From assembly GCA_964653555.1 (NCBI GenBank), contig CAZZFT010000003.1:45586-109585 (forward strand): a stretch of 64,000 bases of DNA, in the 5' to 3' direction. Below are positions 32,766 to 40,982 of the stretch, in pieces. Every line of letters begins with the position of its first letter. The first letter of the stretch is position 1. The translations under genes were made by a program, and so were the position numbers. The DNA is from JAHEJV01 sp964653555. GTDB taxonomy: Bacteria; Myxococcota_A; UBA9160; SMWR01. The notes beneath the pieces were generated by a model that worked only from the letters and a program-made list of their open reading frames with translations, was not told where the DNA came from and did not search any database.

Positions 32766-33773
32766 ATGAAGTTAATGCTTCGCTCGTTCGCGATCGCGCT
32801 CCTGCTCGTCGCTCCGTTCGTGACGGTCGTGGACCAGCAGGCGCAGGCGCAGACCTTCTATTCGATCAGCGGCACGATCAACTACAAGTACGCCCAGTAT
32901 CCGAAGAAGCTGGTCGGCCCGCGGACCGGCTTGGCACCGGGCACGGGCGTCGGCGTGGTCGACTTCTCGATCCCGGCCGATCTGTGGAAGACCTCGGCCT
33001 ACAAGTTCGGGGTGTATCCGGCTTATCCGTCCGTGGCACAGGTGGTGGCGACGTCGACCACCAGCCATCCGGCACCGGCCGCGATGGCCGCGGGCGGCGG
33101 ACCGGGCAGCCTCGCCTGGTGTCCGCCGGCGGGCAACCCGGTGAATCCGATCTGCACCAACCCCGCCGCGGCGACGGCCGGCCTCAACGGTCTGCTCGTG
33201 TACACGGCGGGTCCGAACCAGTTCGGCGGCACGATCGACATCATCACCCGCACGGCGGGCGAGACCTCCCGCCGGATCGCGACCGGTCCCAGCCAGTTCA
33301 ACCACGTCGCGCGCACGAGCACGGGCGCGTGGCTGGCCGGCGGTGCCTACGAGGGCTCGATCTTCGTGCAGCGCCCGCCCGGCGTGATCACCCAGAGCCC
33401 GGTGCTCGGCCCCAGCGGGTCGATCCAGACTCCGGGCATCTACGTCGGCCCGGGCCCGACGCCGCCCTCGATCATCCAGACCGGCCTTCCGCTCACCACG
33501 GGCATGATCGTCGGTCGGGACTCGCGGCCGTCTCCCTTCACCCTGACGCTGAGCGGCTACGACAACCGCAACGCCTCGGGCGTGGGGACGATCCAGCTGG
33601 TCGGCGGCTCCTTCTTCAACCAGCCTGCGGCCAGCCCGGCGCAGGCCTTCCCGGGCAACACCACGATCAACGTGACGCTGCCCGAGCCGACCGCGGTGTC
33701 CGGTCTGGCCTTCGGCGCCCTGGCGCTGTTCGGCCTGCTGTATCGGGCCCGCCGGCGCGGGACGCGCGGCTGA
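32766..33773 (+). CDS. Exported PEP-CTERM protein, paralogue 2 of 3
   Basis: 335 residues, nearly colinear with paralogue 1. Signal peptide LRSFAIALLLVAPFVTVVDQ with QAQAQ before the mature start; FYSISGTINYKYAQYPKK begins the mature chain. The C-x10-C pair is WCPPAGNPVNPIC. The C-terminal sorting signal is LPEPTAVSGLAFGALALFGL followed by YRARRRG. ATG at 32766 with GGAGGAG upstream. Monocistronic: own promoter, and a 14-bp perfect stem after the stop. Long identical blocks with paralogue 1 at DNA level make the two genes a 1-kb direct repeat about 5.3 kb apart. Confidence 0.85.
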   Translation: MKLMLRSFAIALLLVAPFVTVVDQQAQAQTFYSISGTINYKYAQYPKKLVGPRTGLAPGTGVGVVDFSIPADLWKTSAYKFGVYPAYPSVAQVVATSTTSHPAPAAMAAGGGPGSLAWCPPAGNPVNPICTNPAAATAGLNGLLVYTAGPNQFGGTIDIITRTAGETSRRIATGPSQFNHVARTSTGAWLAGGAYEGSIFVQRPPGVITQSPVLGPSGSIQTPGIYVGPGPTPPSIIQTGLPLTTGMIVGRDSRPSPFTLTLSGYDNRNASGVGTIQLVGGSFFNQPAASPAQAFPGNTTINVTLPEPTAVSGLAFGALALFGLLYRARRRGTRG

Positions 33774-33794
33774 TCGGCCGCTCGAACGGATCGC

Positions 33795-33832
33795 GCGCGC
33801 GAGAGGCGGCCGGCGTGTCGCCTCTCGCGCGC
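33795..33832 (+). terminator. Strong stem-loop after PEP-CTERM paralogue 2
   Basis: A perfect 14-bp stem (GCGCGCGAGAGGCG at 33795-33808 with its complement at 33819-33832) and a 10-base loop, 21 bases after the stop. No U tract follows. Confidence 0.6.
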
Positions 33833-33909
33833 CGCTCCGAGTCCGGGCTCCGACGGTGGAGATAGGACGGAGCCCACGTGACCCAGCACCGAACCGGGAG
33901 GAGCGCCGC

Positions 33910-34404
33910 GTGTCGCTGACCGCGCGACCCGTCGACTCGCTCGAGGCCCTGCTTTCGACGCGACCGGACCTGCTCGAGCCTCACCGCCGCTACTACGCGC
34001 GCGTCTTCGAGGACGACGTCGCACCCGCCGACCTGCTCGAGCTGGGGCGGCTGTGCGTCGCGACGGTGCACGGCTGCGACGCGGAGCTCGCGATCCGCTG
34101 TCCGGGAGCCGGAGTCAGCGACGCCCAGGTGGCGGCGCTGCCGCGCTGGCGCGAGGCGGACTGCTACACGGATCTCCAGCGCGCCGCGCTCGCGCTGGCC
34201 GAGAAGATGCCCTTCCGTCACAAGGAGGTGACGGAAGAGGACGTCGCTCCCTTGCGCGAGGCCCTGGGCGAGCCCCGGACCGTGGGCCTGTTCGTCGCGC
34301 TGGGCCTGTTCGACGCGACCTGCCGGCTGCGGCTGGTGTTCGGCGTCGAGCCCCGCTCCCGGATCCTCGACCGCCCGGCGGCCGTCGAAGAACCGCTTCC
34401 CTGA
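33910..34404 (+). CDS. AhpD/CMD-like protein lacking the CxxC pair
   Basis: A 164-residue helical protein. LLELGRLCVATVHGCDAELAIRCPG, ALAEKMPFRHKEVTEEDV and GLFVALGLFDATCRLRLVFGVE follow the carboxymuconolactone decarboxylase/AhpD fold. The redox or catalytic C-x2-C is incomplete: only one cysteine is at HGC. The GTG at 33910 with GGGAGGAG is chosen; the frame runs back to 33856. The next gene, 14 bases on, encodes a related protein with the full motif. The two may pair as unequal subunits. First gene of a six-gene operon ending at 39163. Confidence 0.7.
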   Translation: MSLTARPVDSLEALLSTRPDLLEPHRRYYARVFEDDVAPADLLELGRLCVATVHGCDAELAIRCPGAGVSDAQVAALPRWREADCYTDLQRAALALAEKMPFRHKEVTEEDVAPLREALGEPRTVGLFVALGLFDATCRLRLVFGVEPRSRILDRPAAVEEPLP

Positions 34405-34418
34405 AGGAGGACTCCGAG

Positions 34419-34952
34419 TTGTCCACGCGCCCTCTCGCCAGCTCCGCAATCCCCGGCGAAGCCCCGGACATCCAGAACGTGCTCGCCCATCAGCCGGAGC
34501 TCCGCGACCTGTTCAACGAGCTCTACGCGATCGTGTGGAGTCGCGGCCTGGTCGAACACCGCACCAAGGAGATCAGCCGGCTGCGCAACGCGCGGATCAC
34601 CGGCTGCGGATTCTGCGTCAACGTGCGCTTCGAGCGCGACGGCGAGAAGATCAGCGAGAGCGACGCGGCCTGCGTGGTGGACGGCTACGAGGGCAAAGGG
34701 CTCGACGAGCGCGAGATCGCCGGGCTGCGCCTGACCGACGCGCTGATCGGTGACCCGCAGAAGGTCGATCCGGGGCTGGCCCGCCTCGTGTGCGAGCAGT
34801 TCTCCGAGGAGGAGATCCTCGAGCTCGCGCTGTGCGTGATCCTCGGCATCGCCACCGAGAAGGTGCTGATCACCCTGGGCCTCGAACCGGAGCCCGGGAC
34901 GATGGCGACGACGGTACTGCCCACGCCGGGCAGCGTGGCGACCGGAGCGTGA
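34419..34952 (+). CDS. Carboxymuconolactone decarboxylase/AhpD family protein
   Basis: 177 residues. RTKEISRLRNARITGCGFCVNVRFER carries the C-x2-C of AhpD-type proteins, and ILELALCVILGIATEKVLITLGL the second helical pair. These proteins are peroxidase partners or lactone decarboxylases; which applies is unclear. The start is a TTG preceded by AAGGAGG, unusual but well supported. It follows the related gene at 33910 with a 14-base gap and precedes a SnoaL gene in the same operon. Confidence 0.82.
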   Translation: MSTRPLASSAIPGEAPDIQNVLAHQPELRDLFNELYAIVWSRGLVEHRTKEISRLRNARITGCGFCVNVRFERDGEKISESDAACVVDGYEGKGLDEREIAGLRLTDALIGDPQKVDPGLARLVCEQFSEEEILELALCVILGIATEKVLITLGLEPEPGTMATTVLPTPGSVATGA

Positions 34953-34992
34953 GAGCGCTCGCGGCATCCGCCGCGAGCAGGAGGAGGAACCC

Positions 34993-35403
34993 GTGAGCGA
35001 CGCCCAGGAAACGGTACGGCGCTTCTTCGAGCGCATGGACGCGGACCCGGAGTCGGCGCTGGCGATGCTCGCGTCCGACGCCGTCTGGACCACGACCGGC
35101 ACCACGCCCCTGTCGGGGACCTATCGCGGCGCCGCCGCGCTCGTCGAAGGACTGCTCACGCCCTTCGCGGAGCTTGCGGAGGGCTACAAGCTCGTGATCG
35201 ACGAGGTGTTCGGCGAGGGCGAGCGCGTCGCGGCGCTGGCCCACGGCGAGGGCGGCGAGACGCGGACCGGCGTGCCCTACCGCAACCACTACGCCTTCTT
35301 CCTGCGCGTCCGCGGCGATCGCATCACCGAGGTGGTCGAGTACATGGACACGGTGATGGTCGAGACCGCCCTCTACGGTCGCGAGCTCACCCCGGCGAGC
35401 TGA
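34993..35403 (+). CDS. SnoaL-like / NTF2-fold protein
   Basis: 136 residues. AQETVRRFFERMDADPESALAML and ASDAVWTTTGTTPLSGTYRG open the cone-shaped barrel, closed by HYAFFLRVRGDRITEVVEYMD. This is the ketosteroid-isomerase-like, SnoaL type. GTG start with GGAGGA upstream. Third gene of the operon. A role as isomerase, dehydratase or small-ligand carrier is possible; the residues do not decide. Confidence 0.82.
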   Translation: MSDAQETVRRFFERMDADPESALAMLASDAVWTTTGTTPLSGTYRGAAALVEGLLTPFAELAEGYKLVIDEVFGEGERVAALAHGEGGETRTGVPYRNHYAFFLRVRGDRITEVVEYMDTVMVETALYGRELTPAS

Positions 35404-35419
35404 CGACCCCGCGCGCCGG

Positions 35420-36115
35420 GTGCCGGTCCCCCTCGAGAAGCGCGTCTATCTCGCGTGGCGCGAGAGCGACGCCGACGGCGGTGGCTACGCGCACTGGCTG
35501 CTCCGCGAGCAGGCACCCCGCCTGCTCGCGCTCGGCCCGGCGCGGCTGCGCCTGTGCGTGGCCGACGTGGAGGCGCAGTTCGCGGTGGTGGCTCCCGTCG
35601 ACGGTCCCGGCGGCGTCCTGTCCGCCTGCGTCTCCGCCTGGCTCGAGCCGGGTCCCGCCGAGCTCGCGATCGAGCAGCTGCTGGCCGAGAGGAGTCTGCG
35701 CGTCGGGCGCTATGCGACGCGCGAGGCCATTCCCGTCGCCTACCCCGACCGCAGCTGGGCCGACGGCGAGCGCACGCCGGGGGTCTGTCTGGTGAGCGCC
35801 TTCACGCGGCGCGCCGAGCTCGAGGAGGCCGAGTTCCTGCGCCGCTGGCACGAAGTCCACACCCCGCTGTCTCTCGAGATCCACCCGCTCTGGTCCTACG
35901 TGCGCAACGTGGTCGAGAAGACGCTCACGCCTGGAGCACCCGCCTGGGACGGCATCGTCGAGGAGCAGGTACGCGAGCTCGAAGACCTGACGGATCCACT
36001 GCGCTGGTACGGCTCCGAGGAGAACCTGGAGCGCGGCCTCGCCGACGCCCAGTCGTTCATCGACTTCGACCGGATGGAGTGTCAGCTGATGAGCGAGTAC
36101 ATCCTGCGCAGCTGA
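35420..36115 (+). CDS. EthD-like dimeric alpha/beta-barrel protein
   Basis: 231 residues with a duplicated ferredoxin-like pattern. The second half contains FLRRWHEVHTPLSLEIHPLW followed by SYVRN, typical of EthD proteins, and ends FIDFDRMECQLMSEYILRS as in that family. EthD proteins support ring cleavage, decarboxylation or peroxide-linked steps, often as unexplained helpers. GTG start, 16 bases after the SnoaL stop. Fourth gene of the operon. Confidence 0.78.
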   Translation: MPVPLEKRVYLAWRESDADGGGYAHWLLREQAPRLLALGPARLRLCVADVEAQFAVVAPVDGPGGVLSACVSAWLEPGPAELAIEQLLAERSLRVGRYATREAIPVAYPDRSWADGERTPGVCLVSAFTRRAELEEAEFLRRWHEVHTPLSLEIHPLWSYVRNVVEKTLTPGAPAWDGIVEEQVRELEDLTDPLRWYGSEENLERGLADAQSFIDFDRMECQLMSEYILRS

Positions 36116-36197
36116 CGGAGACGCCCGCCATCGGGATTCCCGTTGCGGGCAGCGCAACCACGAGCCTGGAGTCGGCATTCGCCGACGGGGAGGGGAC

Positions 36198-38207
36198 ATG
36201 GGCAGCACCAGGGGTTCCGCAGCGGCGATCGCCCTCGCGGCGGCGTGGATCGCCTGCTCGGCGCACGAGGGCACCGAGACCGCGATCGCCGACTCCGCTG
36301 CGCACGAGCGGTCGGCCTGCGCCGATCGGAGCCCGGCGCGCAACCTCTACTGGGGCGACCTGCACGTCCACACCAGCTACTCCTTCGACGCCTGGACGGT
36401 GGACGTCCGCACGCGGCCCGACGACGCCTACGCCTTCGCCACCGGGGAGCCCGTCGCGCTGCCCCCGCTCGACGCCGCGGGCCGGGGCACGAGAACGGTG
36501 CGCCTCGAGCGTCCCCTCGACTTCGCCGCCGTCACCGAACACTCGGAGCTGCTCGGCGAGGTGCGGCTGTGCACGGCCGAGGACTCGTCGTTGCGGGACA
36601 CGGCGACCTGCGTCGCCTACCGCGGCGAGCAGGGGCTGCGGGCGCTGAGCCAGGCCGTGATCGGCAGCCCCCCGGTGCGCCAGCCGGACCTGTGCGGGGA
36701 GGACGGGTCGCGCTGCGCGGCGGCCGTCTCGACGGTGTGGCAGGAGATCCAGGCGGCGGCCGAGCGCTGGAACGACCGCAGCGAGGCGTGCCGCTTCACC
36801 ACCTTCGTCGCCTACGAGTACACGGGCGCTCCGGGCGGAAGCAACCTGCACCGCAACGTGGTGTTCCGCAACACCCACGTTCCGCAGCCGATCAGCTACG
36901 TGGAGGAGCCGACGCCGCTCGGCCTGTGGCGCGCGCTGCGCCGGGAGTGTCTCGAGGCGGGCGACGGCTGCGACGTGCTGGCGATCCCGCACAACTCCAA
37001 CTGGAGCAACGGGCGCATGTTCCAGATCGAGTATCCCGGCGCCGACACGCTCGCCGACCAGGCCGATCAGGCGCGACTGCGCGCCTCGCTCGAGCCGCTG
37101 GTCGAGATCTTCCAGCACAAGGGCGACTCGGAGTGCCGCAACGGCATGTCGGGCGTCCTCGGCGCCGCGGACGAGCTGTGCGACTGGGAGAAGCTCCGTC
37201 CGCCCTCGGTGCCGGTGGAGGACTGCGGCGACGGCGTCGGAGCGGGGGCGATGGGACGCCGGGGCTGTCTCTCGCGCCTCGACTGGATCCGCAACGTGCT
37301 GGCCGCGGGCGTCGCCGAGCAGCAGCGCCTCGGGGTGAACCCGTACAAGCTGGGCATCATCGCGAGCACGGACACGCACAACGGCACGCCGGGTCTGGTC
37401 GACGAGACCGACTTCCAGGGACACTTCGGTGCGGCGGACGACACGCCCGAGGCGCGCCTCGCCCTGTCGAGCTGGCTCCCCGGCGACGTGCGCAACAACC
37501 CGGGCGGTCTGGTCGCGGTGTGGGCCGAGGAGAACTCCCGGGAGGCGATCTTCGAGGCGCTGCGGCGCCGGGAGACCTACGGCACCAGCGGGCCGCGCAT
37601 CGCCGTGCGCTTCTTCGGAGGCTGGGAGCTGCCCACCGACCTGTGCGAGACGGGCGACTTCGTCGCGCGCGCCGACGCGGCGGGCGTCCCGATGGGCGGC
37701 GACCTCCCCGCGGCGGCGGGTGCGGGCGCGCCGCGCTTCGCCGTCAGCGCGCTGCGCGACCCGGGCAGCGCGACGCACGCCGGCGGCCTGCTCCAGCGCG
37801 TGCAGATCGTGAAGGCCTGGGCCGACGAGGAAGGCCTGCACCAGGCGGTGTATGACGTGGCGGGCTCCCGCGACAACGGCGCCGACGTCGATCTCGGCAC
37901 CTGCGAGCCGCGCGGTCCCGGGCTCGCCGCGGCCTGCGGCGTCTGGTCCGATCCGGACTTCGACCCGACCCGGGGCGCCGTCTACTACGCGCGCGTGGTC
38001 GAGAACCCGAGCTGCCGCTACAGCACGCGCCAGTGCCTGGCGATCCCGGAGGCGGAGCGGCCGCCCGCCTGCAGCGACCCGACGGTCCCACGCACGATCC
38101 AGGAGCGGGCCTGGACCTCGCCGATCTGGTACACGCCGGCCGACTCCGGCGGCCGCGCGGCGGGCGATTCCGGGAGCGTCGACGCGGAAGTCCTCGACCG
38201 CTCGTGA
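36198..38207 (+). CDS. DUF3604 lipoprotein (PHP-like metal-dependent phosphoesterase fold)
   Basis: 669 residues. The N-terminus AIALAAAWIACSAHE is a lipoprotein signal with Cys at about residue 20. NLYWGDLHVHTSYSFDAW is the DUF3604 hallmark, with D-H-x-H metal ligands as in PHP phosphoesterases; DFAAVTEHSELLGE, IPHNSNWSNGRMF and IASTDTHNGTPGL supply further ligands. The gene is full length. Proteins of this type are exported and of unproven function, common in steroid- and terpenoid-using bacteria. Its TGA overlaps the next GTG (GTGA). Substrate unknown; hydrolysis at the cell surface is likely. Confidence 0.9.
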   Translation: MGSTRGSAAAIALAAAWIACSAHEGTETAIADSAAHERSACADRSPARNLYWGDLHVHTSYSFDAWTVDVRTRPDDAYAFATGEPVALPPLDAAGRGTRTVRLERPLDFAAVTEHSELLGEVRLCTAEDSSLRDTATCVAYRGEQGLRALSQAVIGSPPVRQPDLCGEDGSRCAAAVSTVWQEIQAAAERWNDRSEACRFTTFVAYEYTGAPGGSNLHRNVVFRNTHVPQPISYVEEPTPLGLWRALRRECLEAGDGCDVLAIPHNSNWSNGRMFQIEYPGADTLADQADQARLRASLEPLVEIFQHKGDSECRNGMSGVLGAADELCDWEKLRPPSVPVEDCGDGVGAGAMGRRGCLSRLDWIRNVLAAGVAEQQRLGVNPYKLGIIASTDTHNGTPGLVDETDFQGHFGAADDTPEARLALSSWLPGDVRNNPGGLVAVWAEENSREAIFEALRRRETYGTSGPRIAVRFFGGWELPTDLCETGDFVARADAAGVPMGGDLPAAAGAGAPRFAVSALRDPGSATHAGGLLQRVQIVKAWADEEGLHQAVYDVAGSRDNGADVDLGTCEPRGPGLAAACGVWSDPDFDPTRGAVYYARVVENPSCRYSTRQCLAIPEAERPPACSDPTVPRTIQERAWTSPIWYTPADSGGRAAGDSGSVDAEVLDRS

Positions 38208-39163
38208 CGCGACTTCTCGAAGAGAAGGTGGCGATCGTGACCGGGGGCGGCCGCGGCATCGGGCGTGCGGTCGCCCTGGCGCTGGCCGGCGAGGGCGCGG
38301 CCGTGGTCGTGAACGATCTCGGCACCGGCCTGGACGGCGGCGGAAGGGATACCTCGGTCGCGGAGGCGGTGGTCCGCCGGATCCTCGACGCGGGAGGTCG
38401 GGCTCGGCCCAACGCCGAGTCGATCGCCACGATGGAGGGGGCCCAGCGGATGGTCGAGGAGGCGCTCGGGACCTTCGGCCGCCTCGACATCCTGGTGGCC
38501 TGCGCCGGGAACGCATCGACGGCGCCGCTCTGGGAGATGACAGAGGAGCAGTGGGACACCGTCGTCTCCGTGCACCTCAAGGGCCATTTCGCGTGCACGC
38601 GGGCCGTGGCGGCTCCGATGCGGCAGCAGGGTCGCGGTCGGATCGTCCACATCACGTCGCACGTGGGACTCTACGGGCACCCGGAGGCGGCGAACTACGC
38701 GGCCGCGAAGGCCGGCATCACCGGCCTGACCCGCTCGGCCGCGCTCGCCCTCGGACCCTGGGGCATCACGGTCAACGCCGTCGCCCCCAGCGCCGTGACC
38801 CGGATGTCCGACACCGTCCCCGTCGAAGTCCTGCGCACCCGCGCCGCGGAGCGCGGCATCGCGTTCGGGCCCGAAACGAGCGACGAGCAGATCCGCCTGC
38901 GCACGATCGGCGATCCCGAGGCGGTGGGCACCTTCGTCGCCTACCTGTGCACCGATCACACCGACGGGGTGAACGGGGAGATCTTCGCCGTGGCCGGAGG
39001 CCACCTGGGACGCTTCGCGGCCTGGACCGAAGCGAGCTGCCTCGACGGCGAGCTCCCGTGGACGGTGGCGCGACTCGTGGAAACGGCGCCGTCGACCCTC
39101 CTGCGAGGTTCCGGGAACCCGGCTCCGCGTGCCGAGCCGGATCCGGGCCTCGGCGCGGGGTGA
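38204..39163 (+). CDS. SDR family oxidoreductase (HSD17B4-like type)
   Basis: 319 residues. VAIVTGGGRGIGRAVALALA then NDLGTGLDGGGRDTSVAEAV is the long cofactor loop seen in multifunctional-enzyme-type SDRs that act on 3-hydroxyacyl-CoA or steroid groups. Active site: HITSHVG, then NYAAAKAG. It ends in a 40-residue tail of low similarity (GSGNPAPRAEPDPGLGAG). The GTG at 38204 overlaps the DUF3604 stop, so the genes are coupled. Sixth and last gene of the operon. Confidence 0.87.
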   Translation: MTRLLEEKVAIVTGGGRGIGRAVALALAGEGAAVVVNDLGTGLDGGGRDTSVAEAVVRRILDAGGRARPNAESIATMEGAQRMVEEALGTFGRLDILVACAGNASTAPLWEMTEEQWDTVVSVHLKGHFACTRAVAAPMRQQGRGRIVHITSHVGLYGHPEAANYAAAKAGITGLTRSAALALGPWGITVNAVAPSAVTRMSDTVPVEVLRTRAAERGIAFGPETSDEQIRLRTIGDPEAVGTFVAYLCTDHTDGVNGEIFAVAGGHLGRFAAWTEASCLDGELPWTVARLVETAPSTLLRGSGNPAPRAEPDPGLGAG

Positions 39164-39239
39164 TCGACGATCGACACGGCCGGGGGACCCGAGGTCGACC
39201 TCCTCCGAGGAACGGCCCGGAAGAGCGCAGGGAGGGTCC

Positions 39240-39425
39240 CTGGCCGCGTTCACACTCCACTTTGACTTCCGCGTACCCGACTTCGCGACGCCGGCTGCCG
39301 AGATCTGCGCCGCCGCGCTCGACCAGTGCGGCTGCGACCGCGTACCTCTGCAGCGACCCGGTGCCCCGATCGCCCTCGGCGGCTACTCCGCTACCGCGGC
39401 GCGTGGCGCCGCCCGTCTCGAATGG
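39240..39425 (+). pseudogene. Relic of an LLM oxidoreductase N-terminus
   Basis: The frame reads AAFTLHFDFRVPDFATPAAE, then ICAAALDQC, which matches the opening of many LLM enzymes (F-x-L-x-[YF]-D-F-R-x-P ... ELYAAALDQ). The next part, GCDRV, corresponds to the usual GFD-x-V but the eight residues between are missing, and the remainder (GGYSATAARGAARLEW) only faintly recalls the following helix. No functional start or stop is in the right place. I read it as a decayed, truncated copy. The alternative is an unannotated intergenic stretch of 272 bases with chance similarity. Confidence 0.4.
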
Positions 39426-39435
39426 GCCTTCGCCG

Positions 39436-39846
39436 TCAGCGGGAAGTGCGGGGGAGACCGGGTGGCTGTCCCGCGGAGTCGAGGTAGTCGTCGAGCCGGG
39501 AGATCCGTCCGCCCGAGATCTCGAACACCGCGCACGTCGCCAGGTCGAAGGCCGACCCGTCGCGCAGCGTGCCGCGCGCGCGGTGCTGCTGCACGAAGCC
39601 GGTGTCGGTGCGTTGGCGCCGGATCTCGTCGTAACGGAAGCCGGTGATGTTCTCGACCACCCAGCCCATCATGGCCATGTGCTCGTCCACCGTCTTCTCG
39701 AGATCGTCGAAGTTGTGCCAGATCACCGCGTCGGGTGCGTAGAGGCGGCGCAGGGCCTCGATGTCGCCCGCCTCAGTCGCGGCGACGTAGCGCTCGGCGA
39801 GCTCGAGCGGCGAGAGGTCCGCAGGCGGCTCCGACTTTCCCGGCAT
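39436..39846 (-). CDS. SnoaL-like / NTF2-fold protein
   Basis: 136 residues. LSPLELAERYVAATEAGDIE, ALRRLYAPDAVIWHNFDDLE and VFEISGGRISRLDDYLDS are typical of SnoaL_2 proteins, which include limonene-epoxide-hydrolase-like enzymes. ATG at 39846 after GGGGAGA. Last gene of the reverse operon of AMP ligase, crotonase-like protein and DUF7064-like protein (39-base gap). A dehydratase or isomerase role is possible but not shown. Confidence 0.8.
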   Translation of the reverse strand: MPGKSEPPADLSPLELAERYVAATEAGDIEALRRLYAPDAVIWHNFDDLEKTVDEHMAMMGWVVENITGFRYDEIRRQRTDTGFVQQHRARGTLRDGSAFDLATCAVFEISGGRISRLDDYLDSAGQPPGLPRTSR

Positions 39847-39885
39847 CGCGTCTCCCCTTCCCCGCGGTTTCCCGCCCGGCGGCAC

Positions 39886-40953
39886 TCAGCCTCGCTCGTC
39901 CGCGAACAGGAGCGCACGCCCCCAGCGGAGCCCGACCAGCGCGTCCTCGATCGGTGTGCTCGGGCCGCCCGCACGGTGGAAGACCCCGTTCGCCACGCCG
40001 AGGATCTGCACCATCACCATCACGCCGCCCCCGGTGTTGTAGTGGAAGTAGGAGCGGCCCGAGGAGGCGATCGACAGGTCGGCGATCCCCTCCGCCGAGC
40101 TCATCGCCACGTGCCAGCGGGCGGGCAGGCGCAGGCCGCTGCGCGGGTCCTGCCAGTGCTCGAGCGTCTCGAGCACGACGCGACTCCCGTCCACCCCCAT
40201 GCCGAAGGCGAAGGTCTCCTCGCCGAGCCGGACGGTGGCGGCCTCGAGCTTCCGGCCGGTGTGGCGGTGGAGGAGGATGTCCAGGCCCTCGGCGCGGATC
40301 TCGAAGGCGTAGACCTCGGCGCCGTCGGCCACCTCCTCGACGTGATCGCGGCTCTGCCCCACCGCCGCGCGCTCGTGGGTCGCATAGCCGTCGCGTACCC
40401 GGAACGTCTTGCCGCCGGCCTCGATCGTCCCGTCGACGACGCAGCTCACCTTGTAGCCGGCGCTGTCGTTCTGCTGGAGCTGGTCCCAGGGTCCCCAGCG
40501 CCACAGCGGGGGCGCCACGGCCCGCACGGACAGTTCCGTGGCCACGTCCGCGTGGCGGCCTCCGATCTCCCACCCGCCCGGCTTCCAGACGTAGCTCCTG
40601 CCGCCCAGGCGCCAGGTGATGCGACCGGGCTCCTCGACGATCTCGTGATCGCCGGGCTCGAGGTACTGAGGTAGATGCCAGCCCGAGCGGAAGAAGGCGT
40701 TGTCCCGGAGCCCGCTGCCGCGCTGCTCGTGAGGGATCGCGAAGAAGATCGTCCCGTTGATCCGACCGTCGGGCACGATCCAGATGCCGCTGCCCTCCCC
40801 CGACACCACGTAGGGACAGGTGTAGAGGTACAGGTCGTAGCCGTCGGCGCTCGCGGTCACGATCGTGCCCGCGTCCTCCGAGCGATCGCGGCCGCGGGGA
40901 AGCTGCCTCGAGTACAGCCCCGCGTCCGAGAGCTGGGGAACCTCGTCGCTCAT
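39886..40953 (-). CDS. DUF7064-like (double-lipocalin type) protein, unknown function
   Basis: 355 residues, no signal peptide. Beta-rich throughout: YDLYLYTCPYVVSGEGSGIW, RINGTIFFAIPHEQRGSG, GRSYVWKPGGWEIGG, and a C-terminal half ending in a strand-rich HYNTGGGVMVMVQILGVANG. It is reminiscent of the AttH/CrtC-like and DUF7064 groups, though I do not see the RDHSWG motif; ATHERAAVGQSRDHVEEV sits in the equivalent place. The ATG at 40953 has GGAGG nearby. Third gene of the ligase operon; like the protein at 7396 it follows a crotonase gene. A binding or hydration role on a hydrophobic ester is inferred. Confidence 0.55.
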   Translation of the reverse strand: MSDEVPQLSDAGLYSRQLPRGRDRSEDAGTIVTASADGYDLYLYTCPYVVSGEGSGIWIVPDGRINGTIFFAIPHEQRGSGLRDNAFFRSGWHLPQYLEPGDHEIVEEPGRITWRLGGRSYVWKPGGWEIGGRHADVATELSVRAVAPPLWRWGPWDQLQQNDSAGYKVSCVVDGTIEAGGKTFRVRDGYATHERAAVGQSRDHVEEVADGAEVYAFEIRAEGLDILLHRHTGRKLEAATVRLGEETFAFGMGVDGSRVVLETLEHWQDPRSGLRLPARWHVAMSSAEGIADLSIASSGRSYFHYNTGGGVMVMVQILGVANGVFHRAGGPSTPIEDALVGLRWGRALLFADERG

Positions 40954-40982
40954 GGGTCGCCTCCGATCCCGAAGCCGGGCGG

